In this document: positions 1 through 9,676 of the stretch, piece after piece
Layout: each line of letters starts with the position of its first letter
Numbering within the stretch: position 1 is the first letter of the stretch
Source of the DNA: a virus
Virus record (IMG/VR): IMGVR_UViG_3300037264_001168
Coordinates: 1-25,997 of that record
Reading direction: 5' to 3' (one strand)
DNA length: 25,997 bases
Position numbers and translations under genes: made by a program
The notes under the pieces: generated by a model
What the model was told of the DNA's origin: nothing
What the model saw: only the letters and a program-made list of their open reading frames with translations
Database searches by the model: none

Positions 1-2473
1 CCCCTTCAAATTTAGGTTTACCGATTTCTTCAGCAGCCCCCTCCTCTCCTGGAGCTATGGATGGATAAAAAGTTTGTCCTCCTTCTTCAAACAACTCACC
101 TTCTTCTTGGAACAATTCTGTTTTTTCTGGTGGTAGTAATTCAGGCTGGATATTCCCTGCGGCTGTAACACTGGATTCAGGAGATTTTATTTCTTTGGAA
201 GAAATTTCTCCTTGACCTTTTGAGCCTCCTGTTTTCTTCTGAGTATATTTTTCAACAGCTCTCTGGTATCTTTCTTCATCCCAAATTTCCTCCTTATCTA
301 ACTCCTTTTGTATATCAAGAATTTCATCATCAGTAATTTCTGGAAATTTTTGTTTTAAAGCTGACAAATCATTATTTACCTCTTGTTCACTTTTTTCAAC
401 ATTAATTTTTAATGCTCTATAATCACTAAGAATACTATTAAGGGTTTCTGATTCTTTATCTGTTAAAGGTTTATTATTTAAAGCCTTTTCAAATATAAGA
501 TTGATTCTCTTTTTTGTATAACCCTTCTTTGATAAAAATGTAGGCCAACCACTTCCAATATGTTTATAGCCTTCTTCTGTCTTAATAGTTGTAGGCCCTT
601 CTGCACTTGATAACATATCAGAAATTTCTTTTATATCTTTTTTCTGTTCAATAGCCATTTCTTTTATCTGTTTGAATTCGTTTAATTTAGCTGTAACCGT
701 TTCTGGGGTGAGTTCGGATAGTTTTAAAACGTGAGTATCCTTTGAAGGGCCATCGAAATAGATGACCGGCTCCCCATCAAACATAATATCGCTTTTATCT
801 AAGACAAAATTTCTAAATGCCCCCCCGCCCTTCTCAACAATGGCTTTTACTGCATTCGTTCTTTTCCGAATGGCCTCATTAACAAATTGTTTCTGACCAT
901 ACATTAAAGTGGCCGCTTCTTGTTCCTTGCCTTGTTCATTGAGTGCGTTGAATTTTTCTTGAAGGATTTTCTGCTGGTTTCCAAGTTCTAAGAGTTGCGC
1001 TGAGTTAGCTTTTAACCCGAAAGCGTCGGCTTCTTCTGTATTCTTAAATTGGGGAATACCCTCTGATATTCTTTTGGCTGTTTCAAACACTTCTTTAGCT
1101 TGAGGATGATTATCTATAAATTCCTCTCTACTTAGCTCAACACCGACTTTTTCTAGGTTAGAAGTAATAGCATCAAGATGTATCTGTCTTTCTTCACCTT
1201 GAGGTTCAGGAATATTTTTATTTTCATCAGTTAATACCTTTAATTCATCTTTAGTCAAACGTGTAAAATATTTAACCCCATCTTTAACATAACTAATAAC
1301 AGATGAAGCATCTTTAGGTGGATTAATCTCAATAGGCTTCCCTTGTCCATCCCTAACAATATTATCTTTACTTTTTAAATCCTCAATCCCATAAACTTCT
1401 CCTAAATAATTATCAACCTCTGTTAAAGTCGCACTTATTTGTTCTGTATCTAATCCTTTTTTGAGGGCTGCTTCCTGTATCTCCTGATGTAAGTCATATC
1501 TCAAATCTTCAATACTTGGGGATTGGAAACTACCCATAGCCCCACCCATAAGCCCACCCACCATAATACTTTCAGCTACTCCATCAAGGACTCGTTCTAT
1601 TACTGGTCTACCATCATCCCAACCAATAGTACGTAATGAATTATCAAAAGACTGCTGGAATCCTTCTTGCCCGCCTTCTTCAACTATTGTTCTAAGAACC
1701 CTTTTAACAATAGCCCCACCACGCATCCAATTTTTAATAGGTATCATTTCAGAAGCCACTGTCCCAGATGCAGACAATAAAGCTAAGTCACTCGCCTTTT
1801 GATGATCAATCCCATGACTAACAGCATCTTCATAATAATCATTGAAAACAGGAGCAAATTGTACTGAAGCACCAGCCAATGCCCCCTTCATAGCACTCTT
1901 TGTGACAACTCCAGCCACGCCACCAACCCCGAAAGATAAAGCTGTCAATGGGAAACTTTGTGCCGCTAATGAAACTATTTTACGAAAAGGATGTTTTCCA
2001 CCAACAAGAATAGCTGGATTAGGAGATTCAATTCCTTTTGTCCCTGCTGTTTCAAAAAAAGTTCTTACATCTTTACCCCATTTAGATAAAGACTCTCCCT
2101 GCTTTACGAAAAAATCGTCAATAGCTTCTCCCACCGGCGAATGTGACCATAATGTCCTGTCAATTTTTATAGGACTCTTTTCTCCCATAAAAGGAATAAC
2201 ATCAATCTTCTCTTGTTTATGACCTTCAGATATTTCTCTTCCAACCATCTCCGGAACACCACCCAAAACACCACCTAAAACTTGAGTTTCAAAACCACTA
2301 AACAAATCTTTTGCTGTTCTCATTAAAACACTTTCACTGTCAACAACTTTAAAAGTCGTTTCTTCAAGAGAAGAAACTCTCTTTGCTGAAGAAAAATCAA
2401 ATCCAGTAGAAGGCTGACTACCCCCATTTTCATCAGTATTTTCTGGTATAGCTGTTGTTAAATCAAATCCCAT
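1..2473 (-). CDS. Large internal virion (ejection) protein, gp16-like or polyvalent, C-terminus missing
   Basis: The minus strand is open from an ATG at 2473 to the left edge, about 824 codons with no stop, so the C-terminus lies outside the window. Two Gly-rich hydrophobic stretches are visible (about residues 165-205 and 298-316), one ending in FAPVFNDYYEDAV. After them come long charged, probably coiled-coil stretches. Near residue 640 is a GSGWPTFLSKKGYTKK-type segment, a kind I associate with very large phage polyvalent proteins. The start overlaps the gp15-like stop by one base (TAATG). Lying last after gp13-, gp14- and gp15-like genes, it occupies the position of T7 gp16, which enters the cell and spans the envelope during DNA ejection. 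No lysozyme or transglycosylase motif was seen in the visible part. The role is inferred from position and size; homology to T7 gp16 is not shown. Confidence 0.75.
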   Translation of the reverse strand, partial: MGFDLTTAIPENTDENGGSQPSTGFDFSSAKRVSSLEETTFKVVDSESVLMRTAKDLFSGFETQVLGGVLGGVPEMVGREISEGHKQEKIDVIPFMGEKSPIKIDRTLWSHSPVGEAIDDFFVKQGESLSKWGKDVRTFFETAGTKGIESPNPAILVGGKHPFRKIVSLAAQSFPLTALSFGVGGVAGVVTKSAMKGALAGASVQFAPVFNDYYEDAVSHGIDHQKASDLALLSASGTVASEMIPIKNWMRGGAIVKRVLRTIVEEGGQEGFQQSFDNSLRTIGWDDGRPVIERVLDGVAESIMVGGLMGGAMGSFQSPSIEDLRYDLHQEIQEAALKKGLDTEQISATLTEVDNYLGEVYGIEDLKSKDNIVRDGQGKPIEINPPKDASSVISYVKDGVKYFTRLTKDELKVLTDENKNIPEPQGEERQIHLDAITSNLEKVGVELSREEFIDNHPQAKEVFETAKRISEGIPQFKNTEEADAFGLKANSAQLLELGNQQKILQEKFNALNEQGKEQEAATLMYGQKQFVNEAIRKRTNAVKAIVEKGGGAFRNFVLDKSDIMFDGEPVIYFDGPSKDTHVLKLSELTPETVTAKLNEFKQIKEMAIEQKKDIKEISDMLSSAEGPTTIKTEEGYKHIGSGWPTFLSKKGYTKKRINLIFEKALNNKPLTDKESETLNSILSDYRALKINVEKSEQEVNNDLSALKQKFPEITDDEILDIQKELDKEEIWDEERYQRAVEKYTQKKTGGSKGQGEISSKEIKSPESSVTAAGNIQPELLPPEKTELFQEEGELFEEGGQTFYPSIAPGEEGAAEEIGKPKFEG

Positions 2474-4062
2474 TATTTTGGCTTTCTCATTTGTTGTGGA
2501 GTAAAATTTCCTTTACTATCTTGTATTTCCTCAATTGTACCATCAGGGTATCCCATAGCTTTATTACCGTATCTATCAACTAAAAGTCCTCCATTCATAG
2601 GAAGTTTAAGCATCCATGGATTACCAACAAGTCTTTGTTTTCTTATTTCATCATTAGCAAAGGATATTACTTTAATATGGTCATCTCCAAAATTATCATC
2701 AAGAGCTTTCTTGACGGTTTTACCATAAATTCGGAGTAAAGACATACTATCAGTTCCACTTAATTCATCTTTAATAGAACTCCAAACTGATCCCCAAAAA
2801 TTATCATTAGTTTTTTTACTCTTTGTTTTTTTATCTTCCAATTCTTCAAGATAGTCCTGTTCAACTGTAGATACTCCTCCTCCTCTTTCAATAAATAAAA
2901 GATTTTTTACATCTGATTTGCTTAATTTTCCTTCTGCATTAGCCTGTAAGATATTTGACCTAATCTCACTCGCAGGAATATCTCTACTTATAATACTCTG
3001 CAAAATACCTTCGTAAGTATCAAATTCCGTATTGACAGTTAGAGATTTTTTGGACTCCAAAGAATTTTTCATGCTCCTATAAAATTTTTCAGATATCTTT
3101 CCTCTAAAATCTTTTAATTTTAAAACATCCAAATTCTCATCATTCAACATTTTAATAACTTCTTCTTCATTCTTTGATTCAGCTCTATTTTGGAATACTT
3201 GAGACTGAATGGCCATCTTCTCGGATGACTTAATAACTGTGTCAGAAATTTCATTAAAATCTTCTTCAGTTAAAATTTTTCTATATCCATCCAACAATGA
3301 TTGTGATTCTGTCCCGCTAATATCAGTCTGTAGACGAGAAACAACAGACTTTTCTATAACTTTTTTAGATATATCATATCTATTAAGAGCTTTCGTACCT
3401 TCATCAATATTAAGAAAAGTATCTTTCTTGTCTTGTGCTATCACAGCATTTTTAATCTGTATATTTAATTCAGGCTGATTTACAGCTGTATATGCACTCT
3501 CTAAGGCCATCTTAACCCCGGTATCATAGGTATTGACCTTATCCTGTCTATCCTCATCAATTTCATGCTTAATAACCCTCTCTCTGGTCGTGGTAAAATC
3601 AGAGTCAAGGCGGTTATATAACTTTTGACGGGTCTTAGGATCAGAAACAGAAGCCAAAGTATCATTCAAATACTTGTCCGACCATTCTTGGTAATCATCG
3701 GTAGTGCCAGAGGCAGAACCTAGTTTACGATTTAAAAGACCACGGACCTGCTGGACCTTCCGGCCATTAACAACCTTCTCCTCTGTTTCAGTGCTTAAAA
3801 GCCTATCCTGTTTATCCAAGACAGCCTTGTTATAAAGATTCGTTTCAAGCTGGTCCTGTTCAAACTGATACTTCTCCTCTTGACGTTTCTCTAAAGCACC
3901 GGCAATTTTCAAGCCAACGTCAGCAATACCCTGATTGGCCCTTGCCACATTCTCACCAAAGGCCGCACGTACCGCACCAGGATTCTTAGGCTCTGGAATA
4001 ACAGGAGCTTCAATCCTTGGCGTGTCTAAACCTACTCGCTGTTCATAGATTGGGATTTTCAT
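2473..4062 (-). CDS. Internal virion protein, gp15-like
   Basis: 529 residues, with no signal peptide or membrane segment. The first 45 residues are Pro-rich (IYEQRV, then APVIPEPKNPGAV), a common opening of podovirus internal proteins. The rest is strongly helical and charged (for example EKRQEEKYQFEQDQLETNLY), as expected for the elongated helical T7 gp15 class. The ATG overlaps the stop of the gp14-like gene (ATGA), and the stop overlaps the next start (TAATG), so the three ejection genes look translationally coupled. Known T7 biology puts such proteins in the inner core, released into the periplasm at infection. Assignment rests on gene order, length and composition rather than a diagnostic motif. 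Confidence 0.7.
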   Translation of the reverse strand: MKIPIYEQRVGLDTPRIEAPVIPEPKNPGAVRAAFGENVARANQGIADVGLKIAGALEKRQEEKYQFEQDQLETNLYNKAVLDKQDRLLSTETEEKVVNGRKVQQVRGLLNRKLGSASGTTDDYQEWSDKYLNDTLASVSDPKTRQKLYNRLDSDFTTTRERVIKHEIDEDRQDKVNTYDTGVKMALESAYTAVNQPELNIQIKNAVIAQDKKDTFLNIDEGTKALNRYDISKKVIEKSVVSRLQTDISGTESQSLLDGYRKILTEEDFNEISDTVIKSSEKMAIQSQVFQNRAESKNEEEVIKMLNDENLDVLKLKDFRGKISEKFYRSMKNSLESKKSLTVNTEFDTYEGILQSIISRDIPASEIRSNILQANAEGKLSKSDVKNLLFIERGGGVSTVEQDYLEELEDKKTKSKKTNDNFWGSVWSSIKDELSGTDSMSLLRIYGKTVKKALDDNFGDDHIKVISFANDEIRKQRLVGNPWMLKLPMNGGLLVDRYGNKAMGYPDGTIEEIQDSKGNFTPQQMRKPK

Positions 4063-4751
4063 TTATATTTCACCTTTGAATATGTACCCATATCTCTTAC
4101 TCCTTTAGGAGTATTAGAACCATAATCACCCTTACCGGCCACAGCTTTAGTCCCAAATGGATTCTTAGCTGTAAAAGCCAAAGTTGCGGCGGTTCCTAAC
4201 AAAGTCCCTATAGCCTGCCTTTGCCCAGCTTTTCTAGCATTCTTACCAGCGAATGAATACTGTCCTGCCAAGTTCTGAGAAGCAAAGTTGTTATACTTAG
4301 CCTCCTCTAAAGCCTGATAACTGCCATACCTAGCACCTACCTTAGCCTCATAGGACTTCACATCAGCGTTGTATCTAAGGTTTAGTTCATCCAGTCTTTG
4401 CTTATTAAAGGTATCCAAAGCTATGTCTTGAGCCGTGACCCCCGTAACGCCCTGTGAGGCCATAATAGCCTTCTGACTTGAAGAAAACCGAGCCTGTTGC
4501 TCCTTCAACTGCTTCCCCTCTTGACTAGCCACATCCTGGACGGATTGACTTTGAAGATCCCCTTGCTTTAAGGCGGCTTCACTACGCTTATTCCCAATAT
4601 CAAGGGCTGTCTGACCTTCAATTCTGCTTTGCTCGGACAAATAGTTATAATAGGCTTGTTGGGCCTTTCCTTCTTGATTCTCACTATAAGCCTTATATGT
4701 CCCAGCCGCGGTAGTAGTAACTACTGCCGCTATTGTTATTGGGTCACACAT
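4059..4751 (-). CDS. Internal virion protein, gp14-like
   Basis: 230 residues starting MCDPITIAAVVTTTAAG, the short Cys-containing start followed by a small-residue hydrophobic stretch that is typical of podovirus gp14-type internal proteins. The middle is helical and rich in Ala, Gln and Glu (YYNYLSEQSRIEGQTALDIG, then KQLKEQQARFSSSQ). A second small-residue hydrophobic stretch (AIGTLLGTAATLAFTA) lies near residues 180-195. In T7, gp14 forms the outer-membrane part of the ejection channel, and two hydrophobic stretches fit such a role. An AAAGGAAAAC ribosome binding site precedes the ATG, which lies inside the end of the upstream gene. Confidence 0.75.
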   Translation of the reverse strand: MCDPITIAAVVTTTAAGTYKAYSENQEGKAQQAYYNYLSEQSRIEGQTALDIGNKRSEAALKQGDLQSQSVQDVASQEGKQLKEQQARFSSSQKAIMASQGVTGVTAQDIALDTFNKQRLDELNLRYNADVKSYEAKVGARYGSYQALEEAKYNNFASQNLAGQYSFAGKNARKAGQRQAIGTLLGTAATLAFTAKNPFGTKAVAGKGDYGSNTPKGVRDMGTYSKVKYK

Positions 4752-5236
4752 GTTTTCCTTTCAAATTCAAAATGTCTGAATAGTTTACCTTCAACTCCAT
4801 AAGGTTCTGCTGGAAACATCTTAGCCCCGCAGAATAAAAGCCATGCGATCGAAGCCTTATTACGGTCATCTACATAGTTATGAAGATATGGATAGTAACT
4901 CAACATTAAACTTATAAACTCACGGCTGTGCTTTAAAAATCTTATTTTAATCTTTTCTAATCCATCGGAAGCCAACATCCACACGACCGCTTTCTTTCCC
5001 ATTAAGGAGGAAGGGTTAATACCGAACATAGCCACCGGCTCATCCTTATTAACAACAGTTAATACAAATATCGAATATTTTAAAGAATCATAAAGAGCTT
5101 CACAAGGTAAATGATGATTACTCGCCCAAACTTCATTAACATCATCTTGCCTTAGCTTATCCTTTAAAAACTCTACATCAGCCTCAGTCGAAGGACGGAC
5201 GATGATTCCGTCACGCTTATAAAATAATTTATCCAC
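4736..5236 (-). CDS. gp13-like protein with a GNAT-type fold (DUF2833-like)
   Basis: I choose the GTG at 5236 (DKLFYKRDGIIVRPSTEADV), giving 166 residues. A GGGGGAG motif lies about 5 nt upstream and the start overlaps the nozzle stop by 8 nt. The longer frame reaching 5338 only reads through nozzle coding sequence. The body resembles an acetyltransferase-like protein: RPSTEADVEFL at the start, VNKDEPVAMFGI in the central strands, and a late IAWLLFCGAKMF helix. DUF2833 proteins such as T7 gp13 sit in exactly this place, between nozzle and gp14, and help assemble the internal core. Whether it keeps any acetyltransferase activity cannot be said; a clear acetyl-CoA loop was not seen. Confidence 0.65.
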   Translation of the reverse strand: MDKLFYKRDGIIVRPSTEADVEFLKDKLRQDDVNEVWASNHHLPCEALYDSLKYSIFVLTVVNKDEPVAMFGINPSSLMGKKAVVWMLASDGLEKIKIRFLKHSREFISLMLSYYPYLHNYVDDRNKASIAWLLFCGAKMFPAEPYGVEGKLFRHFEFERKTCVTQ

Positions 5237-8180
5237 TAGGCTCCCCCACAGTAGCTTCCCTAATAATCGCACCGATCGTAATCCCAAACGGGTCTGACTG
5301 CCTATAAAATACTCCTCCACCCTTACTATAACTCCCACCTAACGACGTTCTAAACTTCCCAGTAAAATCATCCGTAGCCCCTATATTTTGTCCTGAACTC
5401 TCACGAAATGCCTGTTGAGTAAACGCTTCCCATAAACTACTGCTATCCGGGCCGATATACCCGCCACGTGAGTCTTGAAGAATAAAAGCAACATTCCCAA
5501 CCTTAACCGGGTTCTGTTGCATACTCCCCGTTTTCCACGGGATATCCATATCCAAAAGTTCAACATCAGAAAGGTAAGGAAGACCAATCGCTACATTGAC
5601 ATAAGAGGATGAGGCTAAAGTTACCGTTCCCCCCGCTACCACAGTAGACGATATTGATGTCACCCCATCAGCCACACTCGTCACAGTCTCACCATTTAAA
5701 TGGGTAAGCCCTGTATAAACATCACTCCCATTATTGACATAAGTAACCGCTGCATCTAAAAATAACATATCCTCTGACCTAAGCGATAAACGTTCAACAT
5801 ACGTTCCCGCATCTCTATCTACAATTACCCACAGCTCATCAAAGTTATTCGTAGCATTGGGGATCACCATACTTGACGTAAAACTCCCGTCTGTATCATG
5901 GTGATGCCATGCGATAACCTCTTGCTCACGCATATAGGTAAGGCCAATTAAGTCCCCATCATCTCTTAACGCCCAAACAATACTATCCGGATCCTGCTGG
6001 TAACATAAAGATTTTATCTGATGCCCATCAAAGTAGTGCATAGCGAGAATATTTAAGTGACCACCTGTAAAGCTATCTGAACTGTAATCATAACCTAAAG
6101 ACCGGATAACCTTACCCCCGGCCTGGACATAGATAATCTCATTCCCAATAACTATCGGAGGGACACCTGATGACCCACGATACCCTTCATTCTTCTGTTC
6201 AACGGTGGTAGGCGTTAAAGCACTGTTGGTCCCGGATCCTATGCTCCACTCTGAAGCGGAAGTCAAGACCACAAGCCTATTTAAAGGAACAAGACCATTG
6301 ATAACATTGACCTGCCGGCTCGGAAGGTTTACAGTAATTCCATCCGTATCCAAAAGCGGTGAGTTACGCCGGAAACTATAATAATTCCCCGTCTGCGTCA
6401 TCCACACAGTCATAGGCTCTGTTGTTGTACTTGCAAAAACTAGTCTGTCTTGAAAGAAGGAAGATCCTCTTGGCCATCCACGATAATCCGACCATGACCC
6501 CTCTGACCATATTGTCGTGGCCGCAGTTGTTCCTATCGAATCCAAAACTTCTACTTTCACAACAGTCGCACTCGTATACGTCTGAACCCTTACTATTCCA
6601 TCCTGATAAAAGGGATCTGTGGTTAAATCACACGTAGCCGTCCCACTTCCATAGGTATACATGTTGAGCCTGACAAGAAAAGGCTCTGGATTATTCTCCG
6701 TATCCTCTGTTCCTGACGTATCAAGATTATTATCATCCGCAGAGGAGAAAGCACGTAAGATTGTCCAAGTCGTTCCCCCATCAGATGATTTCTCAACACT
6801 CAACCGACCGGTCCACGTACCATGTGTAATCAACCGCCATGTTCTAAAACAACTTATTGAACTTCCTACTGTCGCTGATGTAAAGGTAGTCGTATCCGCC
6901 TGACCGCCAATATAATGAGTTATTTTAAATAAAGCGTCCTCATGCGCCGCAGCAAAGGAGAAAGCTGATGTGGCCGTATAAAGGTCAAACGCCGCAGTCG
7001 CTACGGTAGAAGCTCTTGCTGAATCTTTTGATAACCTCACCTCATCTATATACCCAACCCAAGATCGGGAAGTGTTACTAATGTCAAACGTCCCTATCGC
7101 CATACCTTGAGATGAACTGATCGTAGTTGTACTCGCCACAGAGTCCTCTTCAACCCCGTCTATATAAAGTTTAACTGTTCCGCTTGTTCTGATAACTTTA
7201 AAATCAGTCCATCCTTTTGCAATCGTAATAGCCGTTGTACTTTTAAAACTAGGGAATTGTTCACCAGCACCATCAGGACTTTGACAAGAAACATTAATAA
7301 TATTACTCGAATCCTTATAAATATTTAACTCACTCTGATTATCAAGACGATTAGTTAAGAGTCCCCGTTCAGTCCCATTCTCCGTAGATTTAATTCTCAT
7401 TTCAATTGAGAAATCCCCTGTCCAATCAAAATCAGTGCTATCTCCTACATAAGCATAATCCCCAACTCCAAAGATTGCGGAAGAACCACCAAACACACTT
7501 TGTGCCGTTGAAATTTGAGCGGAGGAAACAAAAGTAGATGGTTTCCCTGTTTCCTCAATTGCATCCGTAGACCCATTACTTCCATCAAAATGATAAAGGA
7601 GAACCGTATTTGCATCAACCGGAGCCGTCAAGGTCAAAAGCACCCCTAATCCCGTGAGTGCTGAAGCTGTCAAAGATAACGATTCATCCGTATTCTCAAG
7701 CATAAACGGGCCATCGTCATACTCTAAAATAGCCAATGTCCAGCTTGCATTTCCTAATCTCGTTAGTGTTCTTGGCTGATAGTCCGGGTGAGTAATAAAA
7801 ATAACGTCTGCGGAGGCTTCAAATCTTAATTCTTCAAGATCAGCTTCAAGGTAAGGCGAGGTTACTTCATAAGCCACAGCTAAATTCTGTATCTGTGCGC
7901 CATCTGTATAAAAACGTATATATTGATCCCCGAACTCTAAAGCATAGGCTTCAATTTCAGAGAAAACAAAATTGACCAGTATTGAATCTTGCGCCGCATT
8001 TTTAACTGTATTAACGTATCGAAACCCTGGGCGGTTGCTTATCCCGCCATAGGGATGGACAGTAAAGTTATCGAGGGTTTTAACGCCGGTTCTGTACTTA
8101 TCTAGGTCGACACGGGGAAAAATTGATGGAGAAAAACATCCTCCAGCGAAAGAATTTTGACTTTGTGTAATTAAAGCCAT
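5229..8180 (-). CDS. Tail nozzle protein (T7 gp12 / tail tubular protein B-like) with an inserted LamG-like domain
   Basis: 983 residues. The N-terminus carries the family signature: GGCFSPSIFPRVDLDKYRTG, then a nearby GGISNRPGFRYV (residues 13-56). Residues about 191-400 form a separate concanavalin/LamG-type module, opening NTVLLYHFDGSNGS, containing FSIEMRIKS and VKLYIDGVEE, and closing WVGYIDEVRLSKDSA. Downstream the nozzle core resumes with RGWPRGSSFFQDRLVFAST near residues 565-585. Removing the insert leaves about 770 residues, near the 794 of T7 gp12. LamG-type modules often bind glycans, so it may contact the cell surface, but that is inference. GAGGTAGGA precedes the ATG and the adaptor stop is 2 nt upstream. 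Confidence 0.85.
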   Translation of the reverse strand: MALITQSQNSFAGGCFSPSIFPRVDLDKYRTGVKTLDNFTVHPYGGISNRPGFRYVNTVKNAAQDSILVNFVFSEIEAYALEFGDQYIRFYTDGAQIQNLAVAYEVTSPYLEADLEELRFEASADVIFITHPDYQPRTLTRLGNASWTLAILEYDDGPFMLENTDESLSLTASALTGLGVLLTLTAPVDANTVLLYHFDGSNGSTDAIEETGKPSTFVSSAQISTAQSVFGGSSAIFGVGDYAYVGDSTDFDWTGDFSIEMRIKSTENGTERGLLTNRLDNQSELNIYKDSSNIINVSCQSPDGAGEQFPSFKSTTAITIAKGWTDFKVIRTSGTVKLYIDGVEEDSVASTTTISSSQGMAIGTFDISNTSRSWVGYIDEVRLSKDSARASTVATAAFDLYTATSAFSFAAAHEDALFKITHYIGGQADTTTFTSATVGSSISCFRTWRLITHGTWTGRLSVEKSSDGGTTWTILRAFSSADDNNLDTSGTEDTENNPEPFLVRLNMYTYGSGTATCDLTTDPFYQDGIVRVQTYTSATVVKVEVLDSIGTTAATTIWSEGSWSDYRGWPRGSSFFQDRLVFASTTTEPMTVWMTQTGNYYSFRRNSPLLDTDGITVNLPSRQVNVINGLVPLNRLVVLTSASEWSIGSGTNSALTPTTVEQKNEGYRGSSGVPPIVIGNEIIYVQAGGKVIRSLGYDYSSDSFTGGHLNILAMHYFDGHQIKSLCYQQDPDSIVWALRDDGDLIGLTYMREQEVIAWHHHDTDGSFTSSMVIPNATNNFDELWVIVDRDAGTYVERLSLRSEDMLFLDAAVTYVNNGSDVYTGLTHLNGETVTSVADGVTSISSTVVAGGTVTLASSSYVNVAIGLPYLSDVELLDMDIPWKTGSMQQNPVKVGNVAFILQDSRGGYIGPDSSSLWEAFTQQAFRESSGQNIGATDDFTGKFRTSLGGSYSKGGGVFYRQSDPFGITIGAIIREATVGEPSG

Positions 8181-8182
8181 TC

Positions 8183-8848
8183 CTACCTCGAATTGACTAT
8201 TGAGTTTGTTTGATTAGGCTTACGCTTCTTCTCATAATGAGCAATGCGCTTAGACTCTTGAATTGAATTGGCATACATTTTAGCCAGCTCAAGTGCTTTC
8301 TGTACGTCACCTGTCAGCTCAACGCAAATATTAGAGGCTAAATTTATAGCAAAAGCCTTAATAAACTTAACGTCCCATTTCTCACAGTCCGTGACATTAT
8401 AGGTATACTCACCAAACACGGTTGACGTTACAATTGTTGATGATCCTCCTGTTGAACTTAAATCACAGCATATAATTTTTTGGTCAAGGGTATGGTCATA
8501 AACAACCTCAAATAAATTTGATTCCTTCTTTAAAACAGTTGAAGCGTCAAACACAGCCCATAAGGTAGCGGCATTACTCGTATAATCATAAAAACTCGTC
8601 CATTCGGGATAATCATTTAAGTCAACACTATCATTCGGAACCAAAGGAATAATAGCATCAGCAAAAGGCCATTTAAACTCACGAAACACATCATTTCTAC
8701 ATGGCCCCCAATGTTTATTAATAGCAATTGCGGCAGGATTGTTTAATGTGGTATCAGCATCAAGTGAACTTATAGACTTCATTCCTAGAAAAGACAAAGC
8801 CATATTACACACTGACGCTGTATTCAGCGTTAGATCGGTAATAGCCAT
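8183..8848 (-). CDS. Tail adaptor (T7 gp11 / tail tubular protein A-like)
   Basis: 221 residues. Features of the family are visible: an N-terminal helix with CNMALSFLGMKSISSLD, then NDVFREFKWPFADAIIPL, matching the usual pattern of a helix of Arg and aromatic residues leading to W-x-FA. A late helix (FIKAFAINLASNICVELTG) precedes a charged tail. In T7-like virions this protein forms a twelve-subunit ring under the portal and joins it to the nozzle. The neighbouring nozzle gene and its 2-nt spacing support this. The basic C-terminal tail (YEKKRKPNQ) may contact DNA or neighbouring subunits; this is inference. Confidence 0.8.
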   Translation of the reverse strand: MAITDLTLNTASVCNMALSFLGMKSISSLDADTTLNNPAAIAINKHWGPCRNDVFREFKWPFADAIIPLVPNDSVDLNDYPEWTSFYDYTSNAATLWAVFDASTVLKKESNLFEVVYDHTLDQKIICCDLSSTGGSSTIVTSTVFGEYTYNVTDCEKWDVKFIKAFAINLASNICVELTGDVQKALELAKMYANSIQESKRIAHYEKKRKPNQTNSIVNSR

Positions 8849-8860
8849 AGATAAAACCCC

Positions 8861-9217
8861 TTATTTTTTGGCTGGTCGGCCACGCCTGGGAGCTGTTGCT
8901 TCCTTCTCCTGTATGGCCTTTAATTTCGCTTGTTGTCTGGTGAACTCGTTAGGCACTTTATCTGTGGTTAAGGGATAGGTAATAACATTCGATTCCAGAT
9001 TATGAGCAAACCCGCCTTTAATCTGTGTTACTTTCCCATACTCAACAGGCTTAGGAGCCATTAAATCAATAACTCCAACTTTAATAGACTCCTCATACCC
9101 GTTTACAGGAACAAAGTGGCGTGGAGGATTTTCGTTCTCCTCCACGTCCACTGTATCCCCTGGTAACCACATTCGGCCACGAAACCCATGACATTTGGTT
9201 ACAACTCTATACATCAT
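8861..9217 (-). CDS. Hypothetical virion-operon protein with an AT-hook-like tail
   Basis: 118 residues, family not recognised. The first 55 residues look like a small beta-rich domain (MYRVVTKCHGFRGRMWLPGD, then FVPVNGYEE). The last residues, APRRGRPAKK, match the core of an AT-hook (R-G-R-P flanked by basic residues), preceded by a helix QQAKLKAIQEKE. It lies between the cement and adaptor genes with short gaps, so a head-completion or DNA-contacting role is possible. AGGAG lies about 10 nt upstream. Two adjacent ATG codons (9217 and 9214) could both serve as the start. Confidence 0.6.
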   Translation of the reverse strand: MMYRVVTKCHGFRGRMWLPGDTVDVEENENPPRHFVPVNGYEESIKVGVIDLMAPKPVEYGKVTQIKGGFAHNLESNVITYPLTTDKVPNEFTRQQAKLKAIQEKEATAPRRGRPAKK

Positions 9218-9235
9218 AAAACAATAACTCCTCTA

Positions 9236-9676
9236 TTAAGCAAGGACGTTTGTGTTGCCTCCACCAGCTTGGGCAACGATAAACATATCCCATGCCCCTG
9301 CGGTGAACTTGTTACCGTCATTGATACCACCACTACCCGCAGCATCAATACCTGCGTCCATATACCCTCGGATATACCTTCTTGCTCCAACAGGGATAGG
9401 CATCTTAATTTCATACCCGGCCACTAACGTAGCCGCCTGAAGAGTTGCCGAAGTTACTAACGTTACAGCGTCATCGAACGTAGTTTGTGCCGTATGCAAA
9501 CTAAAAATTGCATACGGGTCACCGGTCGCCACAAACGCTGTATCAATCCTGACGTAAAAGATTGCGCCAGGCTGGATTATTTCTGCTCTAGCCAACTGAT
9601 CTACATGACTGGTCGAAGCTATTCCAATCGTACCAGTCTGAGCGTCAGCTAATTTCAATAGGTCATCAAGGTACAT
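9236..9676 (-). CDS. Capsid cement protein, Bbp16 family
   Basis: 146 residues beginning MYLDDLLKLADAQTGTIG, the characteristic opening of the Bbp16 cement family known from Bordetella phage BPP-1. Matching later features are STSHVDQLARAEIIQPGAIFYVRIDTAF, here noted only by its start and end (residues about 22-49), then MPIPVGARRYIRGYM near residues 92-106, the conserved R-Y-hydrophobic-R strand. The protein is predicted to be all beta and decorates capsid threefold regions. It lies directly downstream of the major capsid gene, the usual order. AAAAAGGAGAATGAA precedes the ATG. Confidence 0.85.
   Translation of the reverse strand: MYLDDLLKLADAQTGTIGIASTSHVDQLARAEIIQPGAIFYVRIDTAFVATGDPYAIFSLHTAQTTFDDAVTLVTSATLQAATLVAGYEIKMPIPVGARRYIRGYMDAGIDAAGSGGINDGNKFTAGAWDMFIVAQAGGGNTNVLA

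Noticed and set aside
1842-2222. 126-codon plus-strand frame inside the ejection protein gene
   Set aside because: It lies opposite a continuous 824-codon minus-strand gene, has no ribosome site, and its protein shows no domain; it is a shadow frame.
5237-5338. N-terminal extension of the gp13-like protein
   Set aside because: It reads through nozzle coding sequence in another frame; the GTG at 5236 has a good ribosome site and the family domain starts just after it.
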